In this document: positions 30,261-38,187 of the stretch, piece by piece
Layout of the letters: each line of letters opens with the position of its first letter
Position numbering within the stretch: the stretch's first letter is position 1
Assembly (NCBI GenBank): GCA_037138055.1
Contig: JBAXJB010000012.1
Location: 1 to 38,228 of the forward strand
Direction of reading: 5' to 3'
DNA: 38,228 nt
Source: CAITNM01 sp037138055
GTDB taxonomy: Bacteria > Pseudomonadota > Alphaproteobacteria > Paracaedibacterales > CAITNM01
The notes under the pieces: generated by a model
Databases searched by the model: none
The model's input: only the letters and a program-made list of their open reading frames with translations
Told to the model about the DNA's origin: nothing
Position numbers and translations under genes: made by a program

Positions 30261-32855
30261 ATGACAACGCACACACCCATGATGGTGCAATATAATGAAA
30301 TCAAGCAGCAACATAGCGACTGCTTATTGTTCTATCGCATGGGGGATTTTTACGAACTTTTTTTTGATGATGCCGTTCAAGCAGCAGCGGCTTTAGATAT
30401 TGCTTTAACAAAACGTGGGCAAAGTGCCGGACAACCCATTCCTATGGCAGGGGTGCCTGTACATTCACACGAAGTGTACTTATCAAAATTAATTGAAAAA
30501 GGTTTCCGGGTTGCTGTTTGCGAACAAATTGAAACGCCGGAACAAGCCAAAGCTTTGGGCAAAAAAGGCCCATTGCAACGCGGTGTTGTGCGTATTATCA
30601 CTCCTGGCACCATTACCGAAGAAAACCTTCTTGCACCTTCAAGAGCAAACTATCTAGTGGCTATCAGTCCTATTGATAAAAAAAACCAACACATAGGTGT
30701 TGCTTGGGCCGATATATCAACTGGCACGTTTTGCGTAACAGATATAACGTTGCAATCTTTAGCCAGCACCCTGTATCAGCTAAATCCAGCTGAGATACTA
30801 ATGCCTGAAAGCATTTGGCAATCACTTGATTTAGATGTGTTCAATGAATTTAAAAAAGTTATTAGACCACTTTCAGACACACGCTTTAATTTTAACAGCG
30901 CGCAAAAACAACTGTTGGAATCGTTTAAAGCCATTAGCCCTGAAGTCTTTGGTCTTGACCAACCAATGTTAATTCAAGCAGCAGGAATTTTGTGTGATTA
31001 CGTACAATTAACGCAACAAGAAAAAAATCGGCATTTGCGTTCCCCGAAGTGCATATATAATGACAGCTTTGTAAAAGTTGATGCGCAATCTTGTCGCAAT
31101 CTTGAAATTGTTCGCACGTTAAAAGGTAATTTTGATGGGTCATTGCTACACACTTTAGACAACACCCAAACTGCTGTTGGGGGAAGGTTATTTTTTGAAC
31201 AACTCACTCATCCGCTTAATGATATTGCAGCTATCAATCAACGCTTGAACAAAATTGATTGGTTTACAAAGCAAGGTGATGTACGTGCCATGCTTAGAAA
31301 TGCTTTGGCCCATTGCCCAGATAGTGAACGCGCACTCATTCGCATTACCTTGGAAAGAGCCCTACCCCGAGATTTAAAAGCAATCACTCAAGTACTATCT
31401 GTAGCACAAACTATAAGTCAAATGCTGGATCAACAATCTTTTTGGACATTTGATGTGCCATTAGATTTAATGAACGCGTTAGAGCAAACTTTAGAAGAGC
31501 ATCTGCCAGCCACTATTCAAGATGGCGGACTGATTAAAGCCAATGTCGATTCTACATTAGATGAGCTGCGCTACATGCGTGATAATGGTGCGCAACAGCT
31601 AAAAGAATTGGAACAGCGCTACCAAAACGAAACTGGCATTTCGAATTTAAAAATTCGAACCAATAACCTAATCGGATATTATATTGAGGTCAGCGCCAGC
31701 CATTTAAGCAAAGTGCCTGAAGCTTTTTTTCACCGTCAAGCAATTAGCAATGGCGCCAGATATATGACTGCTGAGTTGCAAGAATTAGCAACAAAATTAG
31801 TTAATGCGGCAGCAGCCACAATTGCACAAGAAATTAAAATATTCCAATGCTTATGCGTCCAAATTTTACAACACCGAGAACAGCTAGAAGTTCTTGCCTT
31901 ATTGATTGCAGAAATTGATGTTACTAGCAGTATGGCAGAATTAGCCACAGTGAAAAATTTTGTGCGTCCTATATTAGGCGAAGCACCAGTTCTTAATATT
32001 AAAAGTGGCCGCCACCCAATTGTGGAAACGTACACTTCTAACACTTTCACCCCTAATAATTGTAGCCTTTCTGAACAACCATTTGCTCTTTTAACTGGCC
32101 CCAATATGGCAGGAAAAAGCACTTACCTTAGACAGAATGCCTTAATTATTTGGATGGCTCATTGCGGTTTATTTGTTCCTGCAGCTCGCGCTGAAATTGG
32201 AATTGTGGATCAAATATTTTCGCGAATTGGCGCCGCAGATGACTTAGCAGCTGGGCGTTCAACTTTTATGGTGGAAATGGTTGAAACGGCAAGTATTTTG
32301 CACCAAGCAACTGAGCAATCGTTCATTATATTAGACGAAATTGGACGCGGCACTTCTACCCAAGATGGCCTAGCCATTGCAAGTGCAGTTAGCGAACACA
32401 TTATTAATAACATAAAAGCACGCTGCATTTTCGCAACGCACTACCACGAATTGGTTGATTTGGCAGCGCATCACCCTGTTAAGCTTTTAACCATGAAAAT
32501 AATTGAACACGATGGAAACGTAGTGTTTCTTCATGAAATTATTGAAGGATCAGCCGATAAGTCATACGGAATTCATGTGGCCGAATTGGCTGGACTGCCA
32601 CAAATTGTTATTGCACGTGCGCAAGAAATTTTAAAAGAAATCGGCACCAAAATAGCTTCTGTAAATACCCCCAAGGTAACTACTCAATCATCTGTTGAGG
32701 AATCAAACATGTTAAAATTTTTGCGCGGCATAAAACCTGATGATTTATCGCCCAAGCAAGCCCTGCAAACATTGTATGAATTAAAAGAACACGCGAGTCG
32801 AAATAAAAACAGAAATGAAAAACCAATTCTTGAAAAAACCCATTTGTTTAGCTAA
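30261..32855 (+). CDS. mutS: DNA mismatch repair protein MutS
   Basis: 864 residues, the normal length. MutS binds mismatches and small loops and recruits MutL. N-terminal mismatch-binding domain with the Phe-x-Glu motif in MGDFYELFFDDA (27-38), the connector and lever regions, and the C-terminal ATPase: Walker A TGPNMAGKST (around residue 613), FMVEMVETASIL, Walker B FIILDEIGRGTSTQDG and ATHYHEL. The C-terminal helical part (LRGIKPDDLSPKQALQTLYELK) is the usual dimerisation element. The start is the first ATG and has no Shine-Dalgarno sequence. The last codons lie in a hairpin shared with the converging acetyltransferase gene. mutL is not in this window. Confidence 0.97.
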   Translation: MTTHTPMMVQYNEIKQQHSDCLLFYRMGDFYELFFDDAVQAAAALDIALTKRGQSAGQPIPMAGVPVHSHEVYLSKLIEKGFRVAVCEQIETPEQAKALGKKGPLQRGVVRIITPGTITEENLLAPSRANYLVAISPIDKKNQHIGVAWADISTGTFCVTDITLQSLASTLYQLNPAEILMPESIWQSLDLDVFNEFKKVIRPLSDTRFNFNSAQKQLLESFKAISPEVFGLDQPMLIQAAGILCDYVQLTQQEKNRHLRSPKCIYNDSFVKVDAQSCRNLEIVRTLKGNFDGSLLHTLDNTQTAVGGRLFFEQLTHPLNDIAAINQRLNKIDWFTKQGDVRAMLRNALAHCPDSERALIRITLERALPRDLKAITQVLSVAQTISQMLDQQSFWTFDVPLDLMNALEQTLEEHLPATIQDGGLIKANVDSTLDELRYMRDNGAQQLKELEQRYQNETGISNLKIRTNNLIGYYIEVSASHLSKVPEAFFHRQAISNGARYMTAELQELATKLVNAAAATIAQEIKIFQCLCVQILQHREQLEVLALLIAEIDVTSSMAELATVKNFVRPILGEAPVLNIKSGRHPIVETYTSNTFTPNNCSLSEQPFALLTGPNMAGKSTYLRQNALIIWMAHCGLFVPAARAEIGIVDQIFSRIGAADDLAAGRSTFMVEMVETASILHQATEQSFIILDEIGRGTSTQDGLAIASAVSEHIINNIKARCIFATHYHELVDLAAHHPVKLLTMKIIEHDGNVVFLHEIIEGSADKSYGIHVAELAGLPQIVIARAQEILKEIGTKIASVNTPKVTTQSSVEESNMLKFLRGIKPDDLSPKQALQTLYELKEHASRNKNRNEKPILEKTHLFS

Positions 32856-32862
32856 ACATGGG
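32833..32862 (-). terminator. Terminator of the acetyltransferase operon, overlapping the mutS end
   Basis: Inverted repeat CCCAT / ATGGG (32839-32843, 32858-32862) enclosing GTTTA / TAAAC, with a two-base bulge. On the minus strand it is followed by TTTTTT, so it best ends the minus-strand operon. It also spans the mutS stop codon and could act for both genes. Confidence 0.65.
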
Positions 32863-32864
32863 AT

Positions 32865-33278
32865 TTATAAATCTTTCTTCAAGTAATTTAGGCTGGAATT
32901 TTTATCGTATCCACCACGAGATAGTTCAACGTTGAATCCTAATTTTTGGTAAAATCCTACAGCCTGAAAATTCATGGTTTCAACAAATACAAACGTACAG
33001 TTGCGTGATTTTCCATAGTTAATTGCATGCTGCATTAATTCTGTGGCAATGCCTAAACAACGATAGTTTTCTTCTACAAAAAGATATTTAATATGCAGTT
33101 GCCCCCAAAACATTTGCACCACAACACAAGCTATAACATTGGGACCATCTCTTCTTTCAAAAGAAATTGGCTCTTCATTTAAGCCATTAATACCTGTTGC
33201 TTTGATGGCGGCATTGCTAAATTCTTCATATATTTTGTTTTTAAGTTCAGCTGTTAAAGTGGATTGGTGAATTTTCAT
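32865..33278 (-). CDS. GNAT family N-acetyltransferase
   Basis: 137 residues. A single GNAT domain: IKYLFVEENYRCLGIATELM (motif A, acetyl-CoA-binding R-x-x-G-x-A), TFVFVETMNFQAVGFYQKLGFNVE (motif B, with Phe/Tyr before the helix). GNAT enzymes move an acetyl group from acetyl-CoA to an amine; the substrate is unknown. The frame is open to 33332, overlapping the gene before; the ATG at 33278 has AGGA five bases upstream and a 10-base gap, and is preferred. It is last in a four-gene operon ending at a terminator. Confidence 0.88.
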   Translation of the reverse strand: MKIHQSTLTAELKNKIYEEFSNAAIKATGINGLNEEPISFERRDGPNVIACVVVQMFWGQLHIKYLFVEENYRCLGIATELMQHAINYGKSRNCTFVFVETMNFQAVGFYQKLGFNVELSRGGYDKNSSLNYLKKDL

Positions 33279-33288
33279 AACTATCCTA

Positions 33289-33747
33289 TTAAGCCTTTGG
33301 CAAGATGCCTTGTGTTTGCTTTTCGTCACCAAAATACTTAATAAAAAAGAACTTGGTAAGCTTTGAATTTTTAATATTTTTTCTTATAAACTCTAATTCG
33401 AAACCACATTTTTTATAAAATTCTGGAGCCTGGAATTGGTTAGTGACCAAATTGATATTATTGAAACCCTTTCCCTTAAAATGATCTTCAAGTGCTTGGA
33501 TTAGTTTCCTGCCATATCCTTTACCTCGATAATGTGAATCCACCCACATATCATCAATGTAAATTTCTGCAAATGCGGTAAAGGCGTTTAGAACACCAAG
33601 CGTGGTATTTTGATCATCTGATAAAACTAATGCAAACCGTTTGTAATTAACATCAATGCCATGACTAGTTTCATAGTTCACTAGATCTTCACGCATTTGT
33701 TCTTCAATGAGCTCACAAAGTGTATCAACGAATTTTATTGAGTTCAT
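33289..33747 (-). CDS. GNAT family N-acetyltransferase
   Basis: 152 residues. Typical GNAT fold: FAEIYIDDMWVDSHYRGKGYGRKLI with the acetyl-CoA loop R-G-K-G-Y-G, and INLVTNQFQAPEFYKKCGFELE in the C-terminal half. Only weakly similar to the GNAT gene next to it. The frame runs open to 33816, inside the upstream membrane protein gene; ATG 33747 is 2 bases after that gene's stop and has AAGGCAG upstream. Substrate unknown. Confidence 0.88.
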   Translation of the reverse strand: MNSIKFVDTLCELIEEQMREDLVNYETSHGIDVNYKRFALVLSDDQNTTLGVLNAFTAFAEIYIDDMWVDSHYRGKGYGRKLIQALEDHFKGKGFNNINLVTNQFQAPEFYKKCGFELEFIRKNIKNSKLTKFFFIKYFGDEKQTQGILPKA

Positions 33748-33749
33748 AA

Positions 33750-34241
33750 TTAATCTGCCTTCATAAACCGATATACATAACAAGACATATGGCCAAGCAA
33801 ATAGCCAATCAAACAACCGCTAGTCACTAAATCAGCAAAAGAGCACTGACTTACTAATTCAGGTCTCGTAGCTTCAAGATAACCAAGCGTATATTTTACT
33901 AAAAAAAAGAAAATTGAAATGGTTATGGTTGTGTAATTACCAGGTAATTCTATTGATTTTAATTCTTTTAAAATTTTTATGGTCGTATTGCTTGCTGTTA
34001 TAAAACCAACAACGAAACCAAATAATAATAAGCTTATGTAAAACTCAACATTAGTTGCAAAAAAAAGCTTATATCGTAATCCTAGAAAAACAATTGGCAT
34101 TACAAAAAGCTTAGGCAAGAGAACAATTCTAGTACGCATTGCTTTGAGTCCAACAAAGAGCAAATAGCACAATACTCCCCAAACCCAAACTGGAGTATTG
34201 GTTATTATTTTAATTAATTCATCAATCTGTACTGTGTTCAT
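33750..34241 (-). CDS. Small membrane protein, possibly DUF6622-like
   Basis: 163 residues with about four to five hydrophobic segments (about 15-37, 45-58, 65-85, 105-122, 135-155). The beginning NTPVWVWGVLCYLLFVGLKAMRTR resembles small integral membrane proteins annotated DUF6622; this assignment is from memory of the pattern and tentative. Function unknown. The start overlaps the stop of the GrpB-GNAT gene by 4 bases (ATGA) and the stop is 2 bases before the next gene, so it is an integral part of the operon. Confidence 0.75.
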   Translation of the reverse strand: MNTVQIDELIKIITNTPVWVWGVLCYLLFVGLKAMRTRIVLLPKLFVMPIVFLGLRYKLFFATNVEFYISLLLFGFVVGFITASNTTIKILKELKSIELPGNYTTITISIFFFLVKYTLGYLEATRPELVSQCSFADLVTSGCLIGYLLGHMSCYVYRFMKAD

Positions 34242-35188
34242 AACATTTTTCCCACTTCAATATCTTGTAAATCGCTTTCGTGATTATCAGGATCATCAAA
34301 AGGAATTTCTGTGTAACCATGTTGACAATAAAAATTATATGCCTGTGGAGAAGACTGCACATGCAAACTTTTCACACCTTGTAACTTCAACCACCTTTCA
34401 CAAAGCCCCAGTAAATAGCTGCCATACTTTTGATTTCTAAATGCTTCATCAATAACGATAATACGCATAGCAGCACGTTGATTCAGCCAATGTTGCAAGT
34501 GCGCGTATCCCATAATTTGAGTACCTTTGTACAACACAAAATGTGTATGTTCTGCGTGGTTAAATGTCCAAGTGTAAGGATCAGCCATAGGAACTTTATC
34601 AAAAAAATATTTCTGACGATACGCTTTAGTCGCTTCCCATTCTGCGTAATGAGTGCAATGCATCAGGCGTAATTTATCAAACTCCGCTTGCTGCAGGATT
34701 TTTTGAATGAAAGCATTTTTTCCTAATGTGTAATGAGAAAACATAGGCGGCGCATTTTTATAATTTTTTTGCTCTTCTGCCAAAGTATTTTTTAAGTTGG
34801 CATACTCAGCACACGCTTTTGAATTTGATCTTAGAAAATTTCTAAATAATAAATTCAATTCGATTTCGGAACTTCCTGGTTCATACACATGAAGGTGCAC
34901 TGGTGTTCCAGTTTTTTTACTAAAATAAGAACGAAAAGGAATATTCATTTCTCCCCTGAACTTGAAGCCAATGGATTCTAAAGGACTGATAGATTCCGAA
35001 GAATTTCTTAAAACTAAAATAATATCAATAATAAGTTTCGCGCATAGCCCTGGCACAGAAGTAGAGCCAACATGGTGAATTTCAAGAAAATTATCGCCCA
35101 GTTTTTGTTTGATAAGATTTGCTTCAGCTTCAAATAGCTGAGGCCAGTTGGAATTGTACGGTACAACTTCGATAGACTTATAAGTCAT
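34238..35188 (-). CDS. GrpB-family (UPF0157) domain fused to GNAT acetyltransferase
   Basis: 316 residues with two domains. Residues about 1-165 are a GrpB/UPF0157 nucleotidyltransferase-like domain: VVPYNSNWPQLFEAEANLI, the HHVGSTSVPGLCAKLIIDI signature and GTPVHLHVYEPGSSE. Residues about 175-310 are a GNAT domain with MRIIVIDEAFRNQKYGSYLL (acetyl-CoA loop) and SSPQAYNFYCQHGYTEI. The GrpB fold is related to nucleotidyltransferases and its substrate is not established. The fusion suggests both activities modify one target, for example a drug or metabolite. A GTG at 35203 is possible, but GGAGA before the ATG at 35188 decides the start. It is first in an operon of four. Confidence 0.88.
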   Translation of the reverse strand: MTYKSIEVVPYNSNWPQLFEAEANLIKQKLGDNFLEIHHVGSTSVPGLCAKLIIDIILVLRNSSESISPLESIGFKFRGEMNIPFRSYFSKKTGTPVHLHVYEPGSSEIELNLLFRNFLRSNSKACAEYANLKNTLAEEQKNYKNAPPMFSHYTLGKNAFIQKILQQAEFDKLRLMHCTHYAEWEATKAYRQKYFFDKVPMADPYTWTFNHAEHTHFVLYKGTQIMGYAHLQHWLNQRAAMRIIVIDEAFRNQKYGSYLLGLCERWLKLQGVKSLHVQSSPQAYNFYCQHGYTEIPFDDPDNHESDLQDIEVGKML

Positions 35189-35226
35189 AAAAATCTCCAA
35201 CACTACTTTCTCATAAAATATTACCC

Positions 35227-35255
35227 TTGCAGCCTTTGCTCAGTTTATCAATAAT
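35227..35255 (+). promoter_or_regulatory. Predicted promoter of the histidine phosphatase gene (module copy 1)
   Basis: -35 TTGCAG (35227-35232), 17-base spacer, -10 AATAAT (35250-35255). The start of transcription would fall on or next to the ATG at 35261, so the mRNA is probably leaderless. The 40-base segment 35221-35260 is repeated upstream of uvrB (35878-35917) with 33 of 40 identical bases. Confidence 0.5.
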
Positions 35256-35260
35256 GTAGC

Positions 35261-35835
35261 ATGATCTTGCTAATTAGACATTGCACACCGAACATCAATT
35301 ATGGACGTTGTCAGTTTGCAGATGCCGTTGAAAGAATCAATGCATATAATTCCACACAAGATATCTGTTTGGATGAAATAACTTCTTTAAAGCCTCAAAT
35401 TGATATAGTTTTGGGAAATGATGATTTTGATATTCTAACGTCTTCGTCACCACGCGCTCTCAGAACCGCTCAATTTCTTTTTCATAAAAAAACCGAACAA
35501 ATTATTATTAGTGATGCTTTTGTGGAGTTTGATTTAAGAGTTTTTCATGTTCCAATTTTAAAAGGCAAGCTCAAAACATGGATGCTTATTTCACGAATAA
35601 TGTGGGCATTAGGCTTATTAAAAACGCATAAATCTTTTTCACAAGAACGTTTGCGCGCAAAAAATGGCGCTGATCTGCTGATAAAAAGATCACAAAAAAA
35701 TCAATTTCGTTAGTTTCTCATGGTCTGCTTAATTACTTTATCGAAAAAAATTTAAAAAAATCTGGATATAAAAGAACTGAAAAAATTGAGCTTGGTTGTT
35801 TTTCAATTACCAAGCTCCAGTTCGATAAACAATGA
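35261..35835 (+). pseudogene. Histidine phosphatase (phosphoglycerate mutase-like) family gene, frameshifted
   Basis: The frame from 35261 begins MILLIRHCTPN, the RHG-type phosphohistidine motif of the histidine phosphatase superfamily (Cys in place of the usual Gly), continues with SSSPRALRTAQFLF (second conserved arginine region) and stops at 35713 after 150 residues. From the A7 tract at 35694-35700 onward a second frame continues without stop to TGA 35833-35835: it begins ISLVSHGLLNYF, the second catalytic histidine motif, and ends about 43 residues later. One missing A in the tract restores a protein of about 191 residues. It is either a mutated gene, a sequencing error in the homopolymer, or a gene rescued by slippage. 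No Shine-Dalgarno sequence precedes it. Confidence 0.75.
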
Positions 35836-35883
35836 AACAAAATCTCTAAATACAACAAAGATGACAAACTATTGAGTTTACCC

Positions 35884-35912
35884 TTGCGGCATTGGCTTAG
35901 TTTATCAATAAT
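35884..35912 (+). promoter_or_regulatory. Predicted uvrB promoter (module copy 2)
   Basis: -35 TTGCGG (35884-35889), 17-base spacer, -10 AATAAT (35907-35912). Same layout and mostly the same bases as copy 1. Start of transcription near 35919, inside the LexA box, leaving a leader of about 20 bases before the uvrB ATG. Confidence 0.55.
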
Positions 35913-35915
35913 ACA

Positions 35916-35930
35916 GAACCCATTTAGAAC
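35916..35930 (+). promoter_or_regulatory. LexA (SOS) box of uvrB, GAAC-N7-GAAC
   Basis: A perfect direct repeat GAAC (35916-35919), seven bases, GAAC (35927-35930). This is the reverse complement of GTTC-N7-GTTC, the established LexA operator of Alphaproteobacteria. It lies directly downstream of the -10 element and 8 bases before the ATG, a place where bound repressor would block initiation. Copy 1 of the promoter module does not carry it. Confidence 0.8.
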
Positions 35931-35938
35931 ACAAAATC

Positions 35939-37960
35939 ATGACCGTCATTGTTCCCTTGCTATATAACGAACGCAGCGAAAACAGTCCTGCTTTTGCACT
36001 TGAATCACCATTTCAGCCCGCGGGTGATCAACCTGCTGCTATAAAAGAAATTATTAAAGGCTTTCAGGCAGGTGAACGCGATCAAGTTTTACTGGGTGTT
36101 ACAGGCTCTGGAAAAACATTCACCGTAGCGCAGGTCATTCAACAACTACAACGTCCATCATTAGTAATGGCGCCAAATAAAATTCTGGCTGCTCAATTAT
36201 ATTCTGAGATGAAGGAATTTTTTCCAAACAATGCGGTTGAATACTTTGTTTCCTATTATGATTACTACCAACCTGAAGCTTACGTCGCAAAAACAGATAC
36301 ATTTATTGAAAAAACTGCATCAATCAATGAACAAATAGATCGAATGCGACATTCAGCCACTCGGTCAATGCTAGAACGGCGTGATGTTATAGTTGTTGCC
36401 AGTGTTTCGTGTATTTACGGTATCGGTGGAGCAAACACTTATAGCGAAATGACTGTGCCACTTAAAGTTGGGCAAATGCTTGATAAGCAACAACTCATGC
36501 AAAACCTTATTTTATTGCAGTACAAACGAAATGATTTGGCTTTTGCACGCGGAACATTTCGAAGCCGTGGTGATGTGCTTGATATTTTTCCAAGCCATTT
36601 TGCAGATCGTGCGTGGCGCCTAAGTTTCTTTGGTGATGAGATTGAAAGCATTTCAGAAATGGATGTTCTAACTGGTGAAAAATTTGGCATACTTGAAGAA
36701 ATTCGCGTGTTTGCTAACAGTCATTATGTAACACCTGGCCCCACCATTCAGCAAGCCATTAAAAAAATTCAAGCCGAACTTGTTGTGCGCGTTAACGAAC
36801 TAGAAGAATTGGGTAAATTATTAGAGGCGCAACGGCTTTCACAACGCACAAAATTTGACGTAGAAATGATGCAAGCAACCGGCTCCTGCGCAAGCATTGA
36901 AAATTATTCAAGGTATTTAACCGGACGTGCCCCTGGTGAACCGCCCCCTACTCTATTTGAGTATTTACCCAAAGATGCAATGTTGTTTGTTGATGAAAGC
37001 CACGTAAGTGTTCCACAAATTGGTGGAATGTATAAAGGCGACCGCGCGCGCAAAGAAGTATTATCTGAACACGGATTTAGATTGCCATCGTGTAAAGATA
37101 ACCGACCTCTAATGTTTGAAGAGTGGAATAATTTTCGTCCGCAAACTTTATTTATTTCAGCAACACCAGGACCCTGGGAATTAGAACAAACTCAAGGTGT
37201 ATTTGTTGAACAGCTAATTAGACCAACCGGACTTGTAGACCCTATTTGCACTATTAAACCTTGTGATCACCAGGTTGATGACCTGATGGAAGAATGCCGT
37301 CAAACGGTTGCCAATGGATTCAGAGTTTTGGTGACAACCCTTACTAAAAAAATGGCAGAAGCTTTGACCGAATATTTAAGCGATGCCAACATGCGTGTTC
37401 GTTATTTACACTCAGACATTGAAACCCTTGAACGCATTGAAATTATTCGAGGCCTTCGTTTCGGAGATTTTGACATTTTGATAGGCATTAACCTTTTGCG
37501 AGAAGGATTAGACATTCCCGAATGCGGTCTTGTTGCTATTTTAGATGCGGATAAAGAAGGATTTTTACGTTCAAAAACTTCCCTTATTCAAACCATTGGT
37601 CGCGCAGCACGAAACGTTGAAGGCCGGGTTATTCTTTATGCAGATAAACAAACTAAGTCCTTATCTGGTGCCTTAGAAGAAACAGAACGACGTAGAAATA
37701 AGCAAATAGCCCATAATAAGCTACATGGCATCACTCCAGAGACAATCAAAAAAACAATTTCATCGTCTTTGGATCTGCGTAAAAAACAACACGCCTCTGA
37801 TTCTCCGCTTAAAGATCTCTCAGTAAAAGATATCGAAAAGAAAAAGAATCAGCTACTGAAAGATATGAAAACAGCAGCCGGTAATTTAGAATTTGAAAAA
37901 GCAGCTAGCCTTCGTGATGAATTACGTGCACTAGAAGCGCTCGAGATTAAGTTTTTATAG
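35939..37960 (+). CDS. uvrB: Excinuclease ABC subunit B
   Basis: 673 residues. UvrB verifies DNA damage and hands it to UvrC. Walker A GVTGSGKT (53-60), the beta-hairpin YYDYYQPEAYVAKTDTF that inserts between DNA strands, VASVSCIYG, MLFVDESHVSVPQIGGMY (Walker B DESH), and helicase motifs V and VI (INLLREGLDIPE, QTIGRAARN). The C-terminal UVR motif (about 635-670, LEFEKAASLRDELRALE) binds the matching motif in UvrC. The start ATG is the first in frame, without a clear Shine-Dalgarno sequence; an extension of about 20 residues precedes the conserved FQPAGDQPAAI. A LexA box overlaps its transcription start. Confidence 0.97.
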   Translation: MTVIVPLLYNERSENSPAFALESPFQPAGDQPAAIKEIIKGFQAGERDQVLLGVTGSGKTFTVAQVIQQLQRPSLVMAPNKILAAQLYSEMKEFFPNNAVEYFVSYYDYYQPEAYVAKTDTFIEKTASINEQIDRMRHSATRSMLERRDVIVVASVSCIYGIGGANTYSEMTVPLKVGQMLDKQQLMQNLILLQYKRNDLAFARGTFRSRGDVLDIFPSHFADRAWRLSFFGDEIESISEMDVLTGEKFGILEEIRVFANSHYVTPGPTIQQAIKKIQAELVVRVNELEELGKLLEAQRLSQRTKFDVEMMQATGSCASIENYSRYLTGRAPGEPPPTLFEYLPKDAMLFVDESHVSVPQIGGMYKGDRARKEVLSEHGFRLPSCKDNRPLMFEEWNNFRPQTLFISATPGPWELEQTQGVFVEQLIRPTGLVDPICTIKPCDHQVDDLMEECRQTVANGFRVLVTTLTKKMAEALTEYLSDANMRVRYLHSDIETLERIEIIRGLRFGDFDILIGINLLREGLDIPECGLVAILDADKEGFLRSKTSLIQTIGRAARNVEGRVILYADKQTKSLSGALEETERRRNKQIAHNKLHGITPETIKKTISSSLDLRKKQHASDSPLKDLSVKDIEKKKNQLLKDMKTAAGNLEFEKAASLRDELRALEALEIKFL

Positions 37961-37998
37961 CAGTATGCATTAGCTTTTTGCATCACACTCCAAGCAAT

Positions 37999-38187
37999 TC
38001 AGTCTCTGGATGGCAAACTAAACCAATCTATAACGTGAGACAGGCTGCCCAAAAATGATCCCATTGCCCTATAAGCAGATAATTTTAAAAATTTAGAAAT
38101 AGTATTGGTTTTGCGATCAAGCTCTGCACAATACCATGTGCCTATGCTCCTATTTAGAAATTCATATACACTCACTAGATAGTGTAG
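37999..38187 (-). pseudogene. Possible C-terminal gene fragment at the window end
   Basis: An open stretch of 62 codons on the minus strand that ends in TGA, with a protein-like composition (it contains NRSIGTWYCAELDRKTN and SAYRAMGSFLGSLSHVIDW). It has no ATG start and is closed upstream by a stop at 38188-38190, where another frame continues to the edge. It may be the broken end of a gene lying mostly beyond 38228. No family recognised. Confidence 0.2.

Noticed and set aside
31736..32122. 128-codon open frame on the minus strand
   Set aside because: It is fully antisense to the conserved mutS ATPase region and has no ribosome binding site or recognisable domain.
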